Part shown: one piece after another, positions 29,291-41,582 of the stretch
Numbering within the stretch: position 1 is the first letter of the stretch
How the letters are laid out: each line of letters opens with the position of its first letter
Origin: Mesorhizobium sp.
Lineage (GTDB): Bacteria; Pseudomonadota; Alphaproteobacteria; Rhizobiales; Rhizobiaceae
Assembly (NCBI RefSeq): GCF_016793485.1
Contig: NZ_JAEULZ010000031.1
Span: 1-64,000 of the forward strand
Direction: 5' to 3'
Length of the DNA: 64,000 bases
Notes under the pieces: model-generated
Database searches by the model: none
What the model was told of the DNA's origin: nothing
Seen by the model: the letters and a program-made list of their open reading frames with translations, nothing else
Program-made: the position numbers and the translations under genes

Positions 29291-30555
29291 ATGCCGGATA
29301 CCAAGAGCACACAACCGCTGGCGCGCGACGCCATGGCCTACGTCCTCGCGGGAGGACGAGGAAGCCGCCTGAAAGAATTGACTGACAGGCGCGCAAAGCC
29401 TGCGGTCTATTTCGGCGGCAAGACGCGCATCATCGATTTCGCGCTGTCGAATGCGCTGAATTCGGGTATTCGTCGCATTGGCGTGGCAACGCAATACAAG
29501 GCGCACTCGCTGATCCGGCATCTGCAGCGCGGCTGGAACTTCCTGCGGCCCGAACGCAACGAGAGTTTCGATATCCTGCCGGCGAGCCAGCGCGTCTCGG
29601 AGACGCAGTGGTATGAAGGCACCGCCGATGCTGTCTACCAGAACGCGGACATCATCGAGGCCTACGGCCCCGAGTTCATGGTGATCCTTGCCGGTGACCA
29701 CATCTACAAGATGGACTACGAGCAGATGCTGCGCCAACACGTTGACCAGGGCGCGGACGTTACGGTTGGTTGCCTGGAGGTGCCGCGCATGGAGGCCACT
29801 GGCTTCGGCGTGATGCATATCGATGGTCGCGACCAAATCATCTCCTTCATCGAGAAGCCGGCTGATCCACCGGGTATTCCCGACAAACCGGACTTCGCGT
29901 TGGCATCAATGGGAATCTACGTGTTTCGCACGAAGTTCCTCATGGATCAGTTGCGTCGCGACGCGAAGGAGCCTGAATCGACTCGCGATTTTGGCAAGGA
30001 CATCATCCCCTACATCGTGCAGCATGGTAAGGCGGTGGCGCATCGCTTCGCACAATCGTGCGTAAGGTCGAGTGCCGAGAACGAGGCCTACTGGCGCGAT
30101 GTCGGCACGATCGATGCCTATTGGGAAGCCAATATCGATCTGACGGACGTGGAACCTGAGCTCGATCTCTACGATCGCGACTGGCCGATCTGGACGTATG
30201 CTGAACTGAAGCCGCCGGCGAAGTTCGTGCATGATACGGAAGGCAGGCGCGGCATGGCGGTATCTTCTCTGATATCCGGCGACTGCATCGTTTCGGGCGC
30301 TTCGCTGAAGCGGAGCCTGATCTTCACGGGCGCGCGCATCAATTCCTATTCTAAGCTCGACCAGGTGGTGATGTTGCCCGACTGCCATGTCGGTCGCAAT
30401 GCGAGGCTGAAGAAGGTCGTGATCGACCACGGTGTGCACATTCCGGAGGGTCTGGTGGTGGGCGAAGACCCGGTGCACGATGCCAAGCGGTTCCGTGTGT
30501 CGGAAAAGGGCATAGCCTTGATCACGCAGGACATGATCGACAGGCTCGGGAACTG

Positions 30556-30556
<1 letters not shown>
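29291..30556 (+). CDS. glgC: glucose-1-phosphate adenylyltransferase
   Basis: Makes ADP-glucose from glucose-1-phosphate and ATP, the committed and usually allosterically controlled step. The 421-residue protein shows [20 protein letters not shown] (about 17-36), [22 protein letters not shown] and the C-terminal left-handed helix domain with [22 protein letters not shown] precedes the start. Its stop overlaps glgA by one base. Confidence 0.97.
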
Positions 30557-33630
<3,074 letters not shown>

Positions 33631-33631
<1 letters not shown>

Positions 33632-35610
33632 TGGGAAAAGAGCCGGGGGCGGCTGTGGGACCGCGCTTCGGCGCGACGGTGATCGACGACGGTGTGCGCT
33701 TCGCCGTCTGGTCGGGTTCGGCCGAGCGCATGTGGGTTTCGCTGTTCGAGCCGTGGAACTACAGCGAGATCGACCGGCTCGAAATGGAGCGCGTGGATGA
33801 TGGCGTCTTCTCGCTGTTCGTGCCGGGCCTGAAGGCCGGCGCGCAATATGGGTTCCGAGCTGACGGGCGATATGCGCCCGAGCGGGGGCTGTGGTTCGAT
33901 CCGGCAAAGATGTTGATGGATCCCTATGCCCTGACCATCGACTATCCATATCGTTACAATGCGATCATGGCTGCCGTTCGCTGGCAGCAGGAAGATACGT
34001 CGAACATGATGCCGAAGGCGATCGTCACGACGCCTTCTGTCGTCCAGCGCAAGCCGCCCGTTTTCAAGCCGGGCCAGCTTGTCTACGAGCTCAATGTCCG
34101 CAGCTTCACCCTGAAACATCCCGATGTCAGGGAGGAACTGCGCGGAACGCTGTCGGCCCTGCGCGAACCTGCCCTGATCGATCACCTCAGGAAGCTGGGC
34201 GTCGGCGCGATCGAACTCATGCCGATCACCGCATGCATGAACGAGCGGCATCTGCAGCCGCTCGGGCTCCGCAACGCCTGGGGCTACAATCCGGTTTCGT
34301 TCATGGCGCTGGACCCCGAAATGGCACCGGGCGGGTGGGCAGAGCTCAGAGATACGGTCGCTGCATTGCGTGAAGAAGGCATCGGGACGATCCTCGATCT
34401 CGTCTTCAATCATACGGCCGAGAGCGACGTGGAAGGCCCAACCGTTTCGCTGCGTGGGCTCGACAATCTGGCTTACTACCGGCACGACGCCGAAGGCAGG
34501 CTGATCAACGACACCGGGACCGGCAACACTGTTGCTTGCGAACATCCGATTGTCCGGGAATTGGTCGTCGACAGTCTGCGCGCTTTCGTGAATTACGCTG
34601 GTGTCGATGGTTTCCGCTTCGACCTGGCGACGATCCTTGGCCATACGGAACGCGGCTTCCAGCCTGATGCTCCGCTTTTCGCAGCGATGGTCGCCGATCC
34701 GGTGCTGGCTGACCGCGTGATGATCGCCGAGCCGTGGGACATCGGGCCGGGCGGCTACCAGCTTGGCAATTTCCCGCAGCGGTTTCTGGAGTGGAACGAC
34801 CGCTACCGCGACGATATCAGGCGCTTCTGGCGCGGCGATGGCAGCACGATCGGCACGCTGGCGACACGGCTTGCCGGCTCATCGGACGTCTTCGGTCGTG
34901 ATGGAGCGGCCCGGACACGCACCGTCAATTTCGTCGCCGCGCATGATGGGATGACGCTTGCCGACACCACCGCCTACGAGCGCAAGCACAACGAAGCAAA
35001 TGGCGAGGACAATCGGGACGGCCACAACGAGAATTTCTCCTGGAACAACGGCGTCGAGGGCGAGACTTCCGACAAAGATATCCTTGAGCGGCGGCGGCGT
35101 GACATCAAGGCATTACTGGCCACGCTCTTCGTCTCGCGCGGCACGATCATGCTGACGGCTGGCGACGAGTTCGGGCGAACGCAGAAGGGCAACAACAACG
35201 CCTACGCGCAGGACAACAAGCTGACGTGGCTGGACTGGGAGGGGCGAGACGTTGTGCTTGAGGCGGTCGCTTTCAGGTTGGCTGAACTTCGCAAGACTGC
35301 ACCGGCGCTGGGCGAGACGGCGCTGCTGACGGACGAGGATGTCCAGTGGTTGTCGGAACAGGGTCAGCCGCTGCAGACCGGGCAATGGGAAGATCCGGGT
35401 CGCCGACGCCTGTGCATGATGCTGGCCAATGGTACCGAGCACGGTGGCCGCATAGCGATCATGGTCAATGGCGATACGGAAGGGGTTTCCTTCTCCTTGC
35501 CGTTGCGCAATGAATTCGATTGGAGACTGATCCTGCCGGAGGAGAAGGGCCAGTCAGGGACCACGTGGGACGTTGCCGGACGAACGGTCGCGATAGCGAT
35601 CGAGGAATAG
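33631..35610 (+). CDS. glgX: glycogen debranching enzyme
   Basis: Cleaves alpha-1,6 branches left after phosphorylase action. The 659-residue GH13 isoamylase-type protein has an N-terminal CBM48 (FGATVIDDGVRFAVWS), VYELNVRSFTLKHPDV, the nucleophile in GFRFDLATILG, the acid in MIAEPWDIGPGGYQLG, and FVAAHDGMTLAD. The RTQKGNNNAYAQDN segment is GlgX-specific. It starts within the pgm stop and ends 23 bases before the GH13 alpha-glucosidase. Confidence 0.96.
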
Positions 35611-35633
35611 CCGGCTCCGAAAAGGGGTGACCG

Positions 35634-37271
35634 ATGGGCGAGACGGAACGCAATCCCGACTGGTGGCGCGGTTGCACCCTTTATCAGGTCTATCCGCGCT
35701 CCTTCCAGGATACGACCGGCGACGGCAGCGGCGACCTCATAGGCGTGACGCAGCGCATCGGCCATATCGCCTCGCTGGGTGTGGACGCCATCTGGCTTTC
35801 CCCCTTCTTCAAGTCGCCCATGGCGGACATGGGCTACGACGTATCCGACTATCGCGCCGTCGATCCTATGTTCGGCTCACTGGAGGATTTCGATGCGCTG
35901 GTCGAGGAAGCGCACCGGCATGGGCTGAAAGTCATCATCGACCAGGTTCTGTCGCACACGTCGGACAAGCATCCTTGGTTTGTCGAAAGCCGTGCCGATA
36001 GGATCAATTCCAAGGCCGATTGGTATGTCTGGGCCGATGCCAAACCAGATGGAACGGCCCCCAATAACTGGCTTTCGGTGTTTGGCGGATCATCCTGGGA
36101 ATGGGATTCGGTGCGTCGGCAGTATTATCTGCACAACTTCCTCGCCGCGCAGCCCGACCTGAATTTTCACAATGCTGAGATGCAGGACGCGCTACTCGAC
36201 GCGGTGCGCTTCTGGCTTGATCGTGGCGTGGACGGTTTCCGGCTGGATACGGTCAACTACTACGTCCACGACCGCTGGCTGAGAAACAACCCGCCGCTTG
36301 CGGAAGCGGCTGCCGGAACCATCACCGAAACAAATCCATATCTTTACCAGTCGCACCTCTTCGACAAGACGCAGCCCGAGAACCTTGATTTCCTCAAGCG
36401 CTTCCGGGGGCTGCTCGAGCAGTATGAGGGGCGCGCTTCCGTAGGCGAAGTTGGGGACGAAGGCCGTTCGCTGCAGACGGTTGCCGCTTACACGGGCGGC
36501 AACGACCGACTGAACATGTGCTACACATTCGACATGCTGGGGCAGGAATTCTCGGCGACCTATGTGCGCGATCGCGTCGAGGCCTACGAGAGGAACGTGG
36601 CCGACGGCTGGGTATGTTGGGCCTTCTCCAATCATGACGTCGTGCGGCACGTGTCGCGCTGGGTCCGGCTCGGCGAAGATTTCGACTTGGTCGCCAAATT
36701 CGCGATCACGGTGCTTGCCTGCCTGCGAGGCTCCATCTGTCTCTATCAGGGTGAGGAACTGGGGCTGACGGAAGCCGACATCGCGTTCGAGGACCTTCGA
36801 GATCCGTACGGCATTCGTTTCTGGCCGGGTTTCAAGGGTCGGGATGGCTGCCGGACACCCATGGTCTGGGAAGTAGAGAAGGAAAACGCCGGCTTTTCGA
36901 CGGGCAAACCGTGGTTGCCTATCCCGCGCGAGCATCTCGGACGCTCGGCGAATGTGCAATGGGGAGAAAAAAGCTCGGTGCTTTCGCGTTATCGCGACGT
37001 TCTCGCACTGCGCAAGGCCCACCTCTCGCTTGGCCGGGGATCGATCCGATTTATTGACGGCGACGACGATCAAGTGCTGGCCTTCTTCCGGGAGGCCAAT
37101 GCCGAGAAGTCCATCTGCGTCTTCAATTTCTCTGCGGAAGAGAAGCGCTGGGCGCTGCCTGGCGGGACGCTGGTGTTTGAGGAGTTTGATCTTGAGAGCC
37201 GGGGCGGCATCCTCGATGGGATGTCGCTGACCCTGCAGCCGCGTGGCTGCTTTCTCGGCAGGGTTCTCTAG
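35634..37271 (+). CDS. GH13 alpha-glucosidase
   Basis: A 545-residue hydrolase of the oligo-1,6-glucosidase/alpha-glucosidase group. It has CTLYQVYPRSFQDTTGDGSG at the N-terminus, the nucleophile in GVDGFRLDTVNYY, the acid in ASVGEVGDEG and FSNHDVVRH. No signal peptide is visible, so it is cytoplasmic. A purine-rich AAGGGGTGA precedes the ATG, and it follows glgX by 23 bases. It could finish maltodextrins from glycogen breakdown or hydrolyse imported alpha-glucosides such as sucrose or trehalose-type sugars. The neighbours favour the former. Confidence 0.93.
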   Translation: MGETERNPDWWRGCTLYQVYPRSFQDTTGDGSGDLIGVTQRIGHIASLGVDAIWLSPFFKSPMADMGYDVSDYRAVDPMFGSLEDFDALVEEAHRHGLKVIIDQVLSHTSDKHPWFVESRADRINSKADWYVWADAKPDGTAPNNWLSVFGGSSWEWDSVRRQYYLHNFLAAQPDLNFHNAEMQDALLDAVRFWLDRGVDGFRLDTVNYYVHDRWLRNNPPLAEAAAGTITETNPYLYQSHLFDKTQPENLDFLKRFRGLLEQYEGRASVGEVGDEGRSLQTVAAYTGGNDRLNMCYTFDMLGQEFSATYVRDRVEAYERNVADGWVCWAFSNHDVVRHVSRWVRLGEDFDLVAKFAITVLACLRGSICLYQGEELGLTEADIAFEDLRDPYGIRFWPGFKGRDGCRTPMVWEVEKENAGFSTGKPWLPIPREHLGRSANVQWGEKSSVLSRYRDVLALRKAHLSLGRGSIRFIDGDDDQVLAFFREANAEKSICVFNFSAEEKRWALPGGTLVFEEFDLESRGGILDGMSLTLQPRGCFLGRVL

Positions 37272-37280
37272 CCATTAAAG

Positions 37281-37391
37281 AGAAAAGGCCCGCCGGGGGA
37301 GGAGGTCCGGCAGGCCTAATCTGAAATACGGCACGGGAGGAGGTGTACCGCATTCGACACTGACTCTCTGGGAGGAGGTAGATCGTCAGTA
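37281..37391 (-). ncRNA. three-hairpin sRNA with CCUCCUCCC loops (alpha-r14 family type)
   Basis: On the reverse strand three consecutive hairpins each expose the same ten-base loop ACCUCCUCCC. The stems are 37359-37390 (ACTGAC.. and ..GTCAGT), 37325-37354 (ten pairs with wobbles) and 37286-37317 (eleven pairs). The last is followed by a U-rich run and is also the terminator. CCUCCUCCC is an anti-Shine-Dalgarno sequence, and three such loops define the rhizobial alpha-r14 sRNAs (NfeR1 in Sinorhizobium meliloti), which block translation by pairing with ribosome binding sites. A sigma70-like promoter lies directly upstream. The ends are predictions. The RNA converges on the glycogen operon. Confidence 0.85.
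37286..37317 (-). terminator. rho-independent terminator of the sRNA
   Basis: On the reverse strand AGGCCTGCCGG pairs with CCGGCGGGCCT (one wobble) around the loop ACCTCCTCCC and is followed by TTTTCTCTTT. It is both the third functional hairpin of the sRNA and its terminator. It may also work for the rightward glycogen operon, whose last stop is at 37271, although the forward strand has no T-run. Confidence 0.85.
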
Positions 37392-37397
37392 ATACTG

Positions 37398-37426
37398 ACC
37401 TATCCGATTGCTGATGCATCATGCAA
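37398..37426 (-). promoter_or_regulatory. candidate promoter of the three-hairpin sRNA
   Basis: On the reverse strand TTGCAT (37421-37426) and ATAGGT (37398-37403) are separated by exactly 17 bases. Transcription would begin about seven bases on, near 37391, right at the foot of the first hairpin. The fit of spacing and start supports the call, although the -10 element is not close to consensus. Confidence 0.5.
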
Positions 37427-37532
37427 CACCCATTTCTGCATAGCAGACGTGCATGTGCGGATTGTTGCTGGATTGCAACGAGTGATCGCTCCTCTAAAAG
37501 TGAGGAAGCTTGAGCTAAGTGGTTGGAAAAAC

Positions 37533-37609
37533 TGGTCGGAGTGGCAGGATTTGAACCTGCGACCCCGTCGTCCCGAACGACGTGCGCTACCAGACTGCGC
37601 TACACTCCG
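37533..37609 (-). tRNA. tRNA-Pro (CGG)
   Basis: The reverse complement gives a 77-base cloverleaf with encoded CCA. The acceptor stem is CGGAGTG/CACTCCG with discriminator A. The anticodon stem CGTCG/CGACG holds the loop TTCGGGA (anticodon CGG). The T-arm contains GGTTCAAATCC. It lies between the sRNA and the phosphomannomutase gene. Confidence 0.95.
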
Positions 37610-37791
37610 CGACCAGACGCGGGCTTATAGCCGCGCGGTTTTCAGACTGCAAGCGTCAGGAATGCGATTTTGAAGCCACTGACTTGTCATTGACGCTTTT
37701 CAGTTTTCAGTCCCCGCGACACCGCTTATACGGCTGACGGACGGGGCTCCGGAGCCTCCACGTAGATCAATCGCAGCTTGGAGGAGCATCG
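37610..37791. other. upstream region of tRNA-Pro / phosphomannomutase gene
   Basis: These 182 bases must hold the promoters of the leftward tRNA and of the rightward phosphomannomutase gene. CTTGGAGGAG just before 37792 is a strong ribosome binding site supporting a TTG start. I see no other element. Confidence 0.35.
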
Positions 37792-39312
37792 TTGTCGTTC
37801 AGGATCGTCGAAGACGCCGCCCCCAACAGCTTCGGATTCGAAACCGATGCCCTGATCAAGGCGAGCGGCTTTCGCGAATATGATGCGCGCTGGTGGTTCG
37901 GGCACCCAGGATCAGACAAGGCCCCAGACCTTAACCTGATCGGTGTGCAGGCGCTTGGGATGGGGCTTGGAACGTTGATCCGCAGGATGGGGGTGGGGCC
38001 GGATATCGTCACTGGTCACGACTTCCGCAGCTATTCGCTTTCAATCAAACTCGCGCTCGTGTCGGGACTAATGGCGGCTGGTGCCCGGGTGAAGGATATT
38101 GGTCTGGCGCTGTCGCCCATGGCCTACTTTGCGCAGTTCGCGCTCGACACGCCTTCGGTCGCGATGGTGACGGCGTCGCACAACGAAAATGGCTGGACGG
38201 GCGTCAAGATGGGCGCGCAACGTCCCTTGACCTTCGGGCCGGAGGAGATGTCCTCTCTCAAGCAGATCGTTCTGGGTGGCGACTTCGATCTGGTCGGTGG
38301 CGGCGCCTATGAGTTCGTGGCCGACTTTCGGGAGACGTATCTGGCCGACGTCACCGGCGGCAAAAAGATCACGCGAAAACTGCGTGTGGTGGCGGCCTGC
38401 GGCAACGGCACGGCCGGAGCCTTTGCGCCCCAGGCGCTCGAAAGTATCGGCTGCGAGGTCATTCCGCTGGACGTCGAACTCGACAACACGTTTCCACGCT
38501 ACAACCCCAATCCCGAAGACATGAAGATGCTGCATGCGATCCGCGACAAGGTGCTGGAAACCGGAGCCGATGTCGGCCTGGGCTTCGATGGCGATGGAGA
38601 CCGCTGCGGCGTGGTGGACAATCTCGGCAACGAGATTTTCGCCGACAAGGTCGGCGCCATGCTGGCGCGGGACATTTCCTCCCTGTACCCCGGCTCGAAG
38701 TTTGTCGTCGATGTAAAGTCGACGGGGCTTTTTCAGACGGATTCCGTTCTGAAGGCGAACGGCGCGACGACAGACTACTGGAAGACCGGGCACTCGCATA
38801 TCAAACGGCGCGTGGCCGAGCTGGGCGCGATCGCCGGCTTCGAGAAATCCGGCCATTTCTTCTTCAATCCGCCGATCGGACGCGGTTACGATGACGGTCT
38901 CGTCACCGCGATCGCCGTGTGCCAGATGCTCGACCGCAACCCGGGCAAGTCGATGGCCGATCTTTACGCGGCGCTGCCCGAGACCTTCGGCACGCCCACC
39001 ATGTCGCCCCATTGCGCCGACGACGTGAAGTATGATGTCGCCGAGCGTGTTCTTACCTCGGTCCGTGACATCAAATCCCGTGGCGAGCTTTTCGCAGGCC
39101 AGAAGATCGTCGACCTCGTCACCGTGAACGGGGTGCGCGTGGTCGCCGAGGACGGGACGTGGGGATTGGTCAGGGCATCGTCTAACAAGCCAGAACTGGT
39201 GGTGGTGGTTGAAAGCCCCGTCTCTTCGGTACGGCGGAGGGAGATGTTCGAGGCGATCGACGCGGTGCTGCGCCGTAATCCCGAAGTCGGTGCGTATAAC
39301 CAGACTTTCTGA
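37792..39312 (+). CDS. phosphomannomutase / phosphoglucomutase family
   Basis: Interconverts mannose-6-phosphate and mannose-1-phosphate (possibly glucose phosphates too). The 506-residue alpha-D-phosphohexomutase has the phosphoserine Ser129 in MVTASHNENGW, the metal loop GFDGDGDRCGV, the sugar loop GFEKSGHFFF and a C-terminal phosphate-binding region with RASSNKPELVVVVES. It starts with TTG, supported by GGAGGAG seven bases upstream. It is 17 bases before the guanylyltransferase fusion, so the pair would make GDP-mannose. ManB/AlgC/ExoC-like names are all possible. Confidence 0.92.
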   Translation: MSFRIVEDAAPNSFGFETDALIKASGFREYDARWWFGHPGSDKAPDLNLIGVQALGMGLGTLIRRMGVGPDIVTGHDFRSYSLSIKLALVSGLMAAGARVKDIGLALSPMAYFAQFALDTPSVAMVTASHNENGWTGVKMGAQRPLTFGPEEMSSLKQIVLGGDFDLVGGGAYEFVADFRETYLADVTGGKKITRKLRVVAACGNGTAGAFAPQALESIGCEVIPLDVELDNTFPRYNPNPEDMKMLHAIRDKVLETGADVGLGFDGDGDRCGVVDNLGNEIFADKVGAMLARDISSLYPGSKFVVDVKSTGLFQTDSVLKANGATTDYWKTGHSHIKRRVAELGAIAGFEKSGHFFFNPPIGRGYDDGLVTAIAVCQMLDRNPGKSMADLYAALPETFGTPTMSPHCADDVKYDVAERVLTSVRDIKSRGELFAGQKIVDLVTVNGVRVVAEDGTWGLVRASSNKPELVVVVESPVSSVRRREMFEAIDAVLRRNPEVGAYNQTF

Positions 39313-39329
39313 CCTGGCCGAGGCAATGC

Positions 39330-41567
39330 ATGACTGAAAAAATTGTCGGCTTCGTCATGAGCGGCGGCGTTGGTTCGCGGCTCTGGCCTCTGTCGCGCGA
39401 AGACAATCCAAAGCAGTTCCACGACTTGGCCGGCGATGGGTCCATGCTCGCCAAGACGCTCCGGCGGCTGGCCGCCCGAACCGAGGGGCAGACACCGGTC
39501 TATCTGATCGCTGCGGAGAAACATGCGCAGCGGGTCCATGCGAGCCTCGCTGAGATCGACGCTGCGGGCGGCGGAGCCATCTTCGAACCTGTAGGCAGGA
39601 ACACGGCCGCGGCGGTAGCGGTGGCGACGCTGCAGACCCTTACGGCGCACGGCGATGCGGTAATGCTGGTCGTTCCCTCCGACCATGAAATCTCGACCGA
39701 CAGTCAGTTCTGGCAGACCGTCGAGCAAGGCGTTCCGGCTGCTCTTGACGGGCAGATTGTCGTATTTGGCATCCGGCCGAACACGCCGGAGACGGGATAT
39801 GGCTACATCGAACTGGCAACAGCGGCCGCCGATGTTAGCGACGTATCGCGTTTCGTGGAGAAACCGGATCTCGCCACAGCCGAAGCGTACGTCGCAGCTG
39901 GAAATTTCTACTGGAACACCGGCATTTTCCTGTTTCGCGCGGGTGCGATGCGCGATGCTTTCACCAGGCTCAGGCCTGATATCTGGAGTGCCGCCGAAGC
40001 GGCCTTCGCCTCTGCTACCAAAGATCTTTCGGGCCTTTACCTGCCTCTCGATCTCTATGCGGAAATACCTTCTACCTCGATCGACTACGCGGTGATGGAA
40101 AAGGCGGATCGCATCGCCATGGTTCCCGCCGGTTTTCGCTGGAACGATCTCGGCTCGTGGCAGTCGCTGCTCGATGTCGGCCCGGCCGACAAGGATGGCA
40201 ACGTGATCGTTGGCGACGTGGTCGCTATCGATTGCGAGAACTCCTATTTCCGTAGCGAGGGTAGCCTGCTCTCGGCAATAGGTCTGAAAGACGTCGCCGT
40301 CGTCGCGACGCAGGATGCGACGTTCGTCGCCCCGGTAAGCCACAGCCAGAACGTCCGCAAGATCGTCGAGCAGTTGGAGAAGAGCGGAAGGCTCGAAACG
40401 CGCTTCACGCCCGCTCCCGATCGGGTGATCGAAAGCGGTGCCTGGCGACGGCGCGTGCAACACTGGCTGTTCGACGAGACGTTGCCGCTTTGGTCCACGA
40501 GGGGAGTCGACCATGTGCATGGCGGCTTCCACGAGGCGCTTGGCTTCGACGGTTCTCCGCTCATGAAGCCGAAACGCATGCGCACGATGGCGCGGCAGGT
40601 CTATGCCTTCGCCGTCGCCAAGGCGCGTGGCTGGAAGGGGCCAGCCGATGATCTGATTTCGGATGGCCTCGCGTTCATGGCGCGCAATGGCCGTACCGAA
40701 CGTGGTGGTTGGGTACGCACGCTGAACGTCGACGGCGGCGTGGCCGATCCGGTCGAGGACGCCTACGACCACTCCTGTGTCCTGCTCGCACTTGCCTGGG
40801 CGCATCTCTGTGGCAACGCCAACGCCTTGCGACTGGGCACCGAGACCTTCGCATTCCTCGACACATGGCTCGAGGATGTTGCGGCGGGCGGCTACCTGGA
40901 GACGCCGGCTGGCGACACGACGCGCAGGTCCAACCCGCATATGCATCTGCTGGAGGCATTTCTTGCGTGGCATACGGTGACCGGAGACGTGCGGCATCTC
41001 GAGCGCGCTGGTCGCATCATCGACCTGTTCAGGCAGCATTTCTTCGAGAAGGACAGCTGGACGCTTGGCGAGTTCTTCGACGAGAACTGGAAGCCCGAAC
41101 CTGGCGAAGCAGGTGAATGGACCGAACCCGGCCATCACTTCGAATGGGCGTCACTCCTTGTCGACTATGCACAGAAGAATGGAGAGACAGGGCTGAACGT
41201 CTTTGCGCGTAAGCTCTACGCCTCGGCCATCGCCAACGGTCTCAATCGCGCGACTGGACTGGCCTACGGAGCTGTTTCGCGACAGGGCCTGCCGCTCGAC
41301 CGCCTATCGCGAAGCTGGCCCCAGACGGAGGCCATCAAGGCTGCTCTCGCGCTTGACGGCACTGGCGGGCCCGACCTGAAGCCTGAGGTCGAGGCGCGGG
41401 TCGGAAGACTGTTTCGTTGGCACATCGACCCCGCGCCGACTGGCCTGTGGATCGATCGGATCGACGAGCGCGGCCGCTCGCTCGCCACCGAGGTGCCGGC
41501 GAGCATCTTCTATCACATGGTCAGTGCGCTGACGCAGTACCTAGATGGGACAGAGCCCCGCCGCTGA
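39330..41567 (+). CDS. mannose-1-phosphate guanylyltransferase fused to an AGE-family isomerase domain
   Basis: A 745-residue two-domain protein. Residues 1-350 are a GDP-mannose pyrophosphorylase with SGGVGSRLWPLSREDNPKQF, VPSDHEI, GYGYIEL and FVEKP. Residues about 365-740 look like the N-acylglucosamine 2-epimerase/mannose isomerase (AGE/YihS) alpha-barrel: HVHGGFHEALGF, RQVYAFAVAKARGW, SNPHMHLLEAFLAWH and GHHFEWASLL. Ordinary bifunctional ManC enzymes carry a cupin-type mannose-6-phosphate isomerase at the C-terminus, so this would be an unrelated domain doing an analogous job. It follows phosphomannomutase by 17 bases. I infer that it supplies GDP-mannose for surface sugars. Confidence 0.88.
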   Translation: MTEKIVGFVMSGGVGSRLWPLSREDNPKQFHDLAGDGSMLAKTLRRLAARTEGQTPVYLIAAEKHAQRVHASLAEIDAAGGGAIFEPVGRNTAAAVAVATLQTLTAHGDAVMLVVPSDHEISTDSQFWQTVEQGVPAALDGQIVVFGIRPNTPETGYGYIELATAAADVSDVSRFVEKPDLATAEAYVAAGNFYWNTGIFLFRAGAMRDAFTRLRPDIWSAAEAAFASATKDLSGLYLPLDLYAEIPSTSIDYAVMEKADRIAMVPAGFRWNDLGSWQSLLDVGPADKDGNVIVGDVVAIDCENSYFRSEGSLLSAIGLKDVAVVATQDATFVAPVSHSQNVRKIVEQLEKSGRLETRFTPAPDRVIESGAWRRRVQHWLFDETLPLWSTRGVDHVHGGFHEALGFDGSPLMKPKRMRTMARQVYAFAVAKARGWKGPADDLISDGLAFMARNGRTERGGWVRTLNVDGGVADPVEDAYDHSCVLLALAWAHLCGNANALRLGTETFAFLDTWLEDVAAGGYLETPAGDTTRRSNPHMHLLEAFLAWHTVTGDVRHLERAGRIIDLFRQHFFEKDSWTLGEFFDENWKPEPGEAGEWTEPGHHFEWASLLVDYAQKNGETGLNVFARKLYASAIANGLNRATGLAYGAVSRQGLPLDRLSRSWPQTEAIKAALALDGTGGPDLKPEVEARVGRLFRWHIDPAPTGLWIDRIDERGRSLATEVPASIFYHMVSALTQYLDGTEPRR

Positions 41568-41582
41568 GGCAATTCCAGTTTT

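Noticed and set aside
37297..37379. Three copies of GGGAGGAGGT read as direct repeats or stray ribosome binding sites
   Set aside because: On the opposite strand each is the loop of a stable hairpin, with promoter and terminator, so the sRNA explanation is better.
38964..41138. A 724-codon open frame opposite the phosphomannomutase and guanylyltransferase genes
   Set aside because: It is antisense to two recognisable enzymes and has no recognisable motif; it comes from codon bias.
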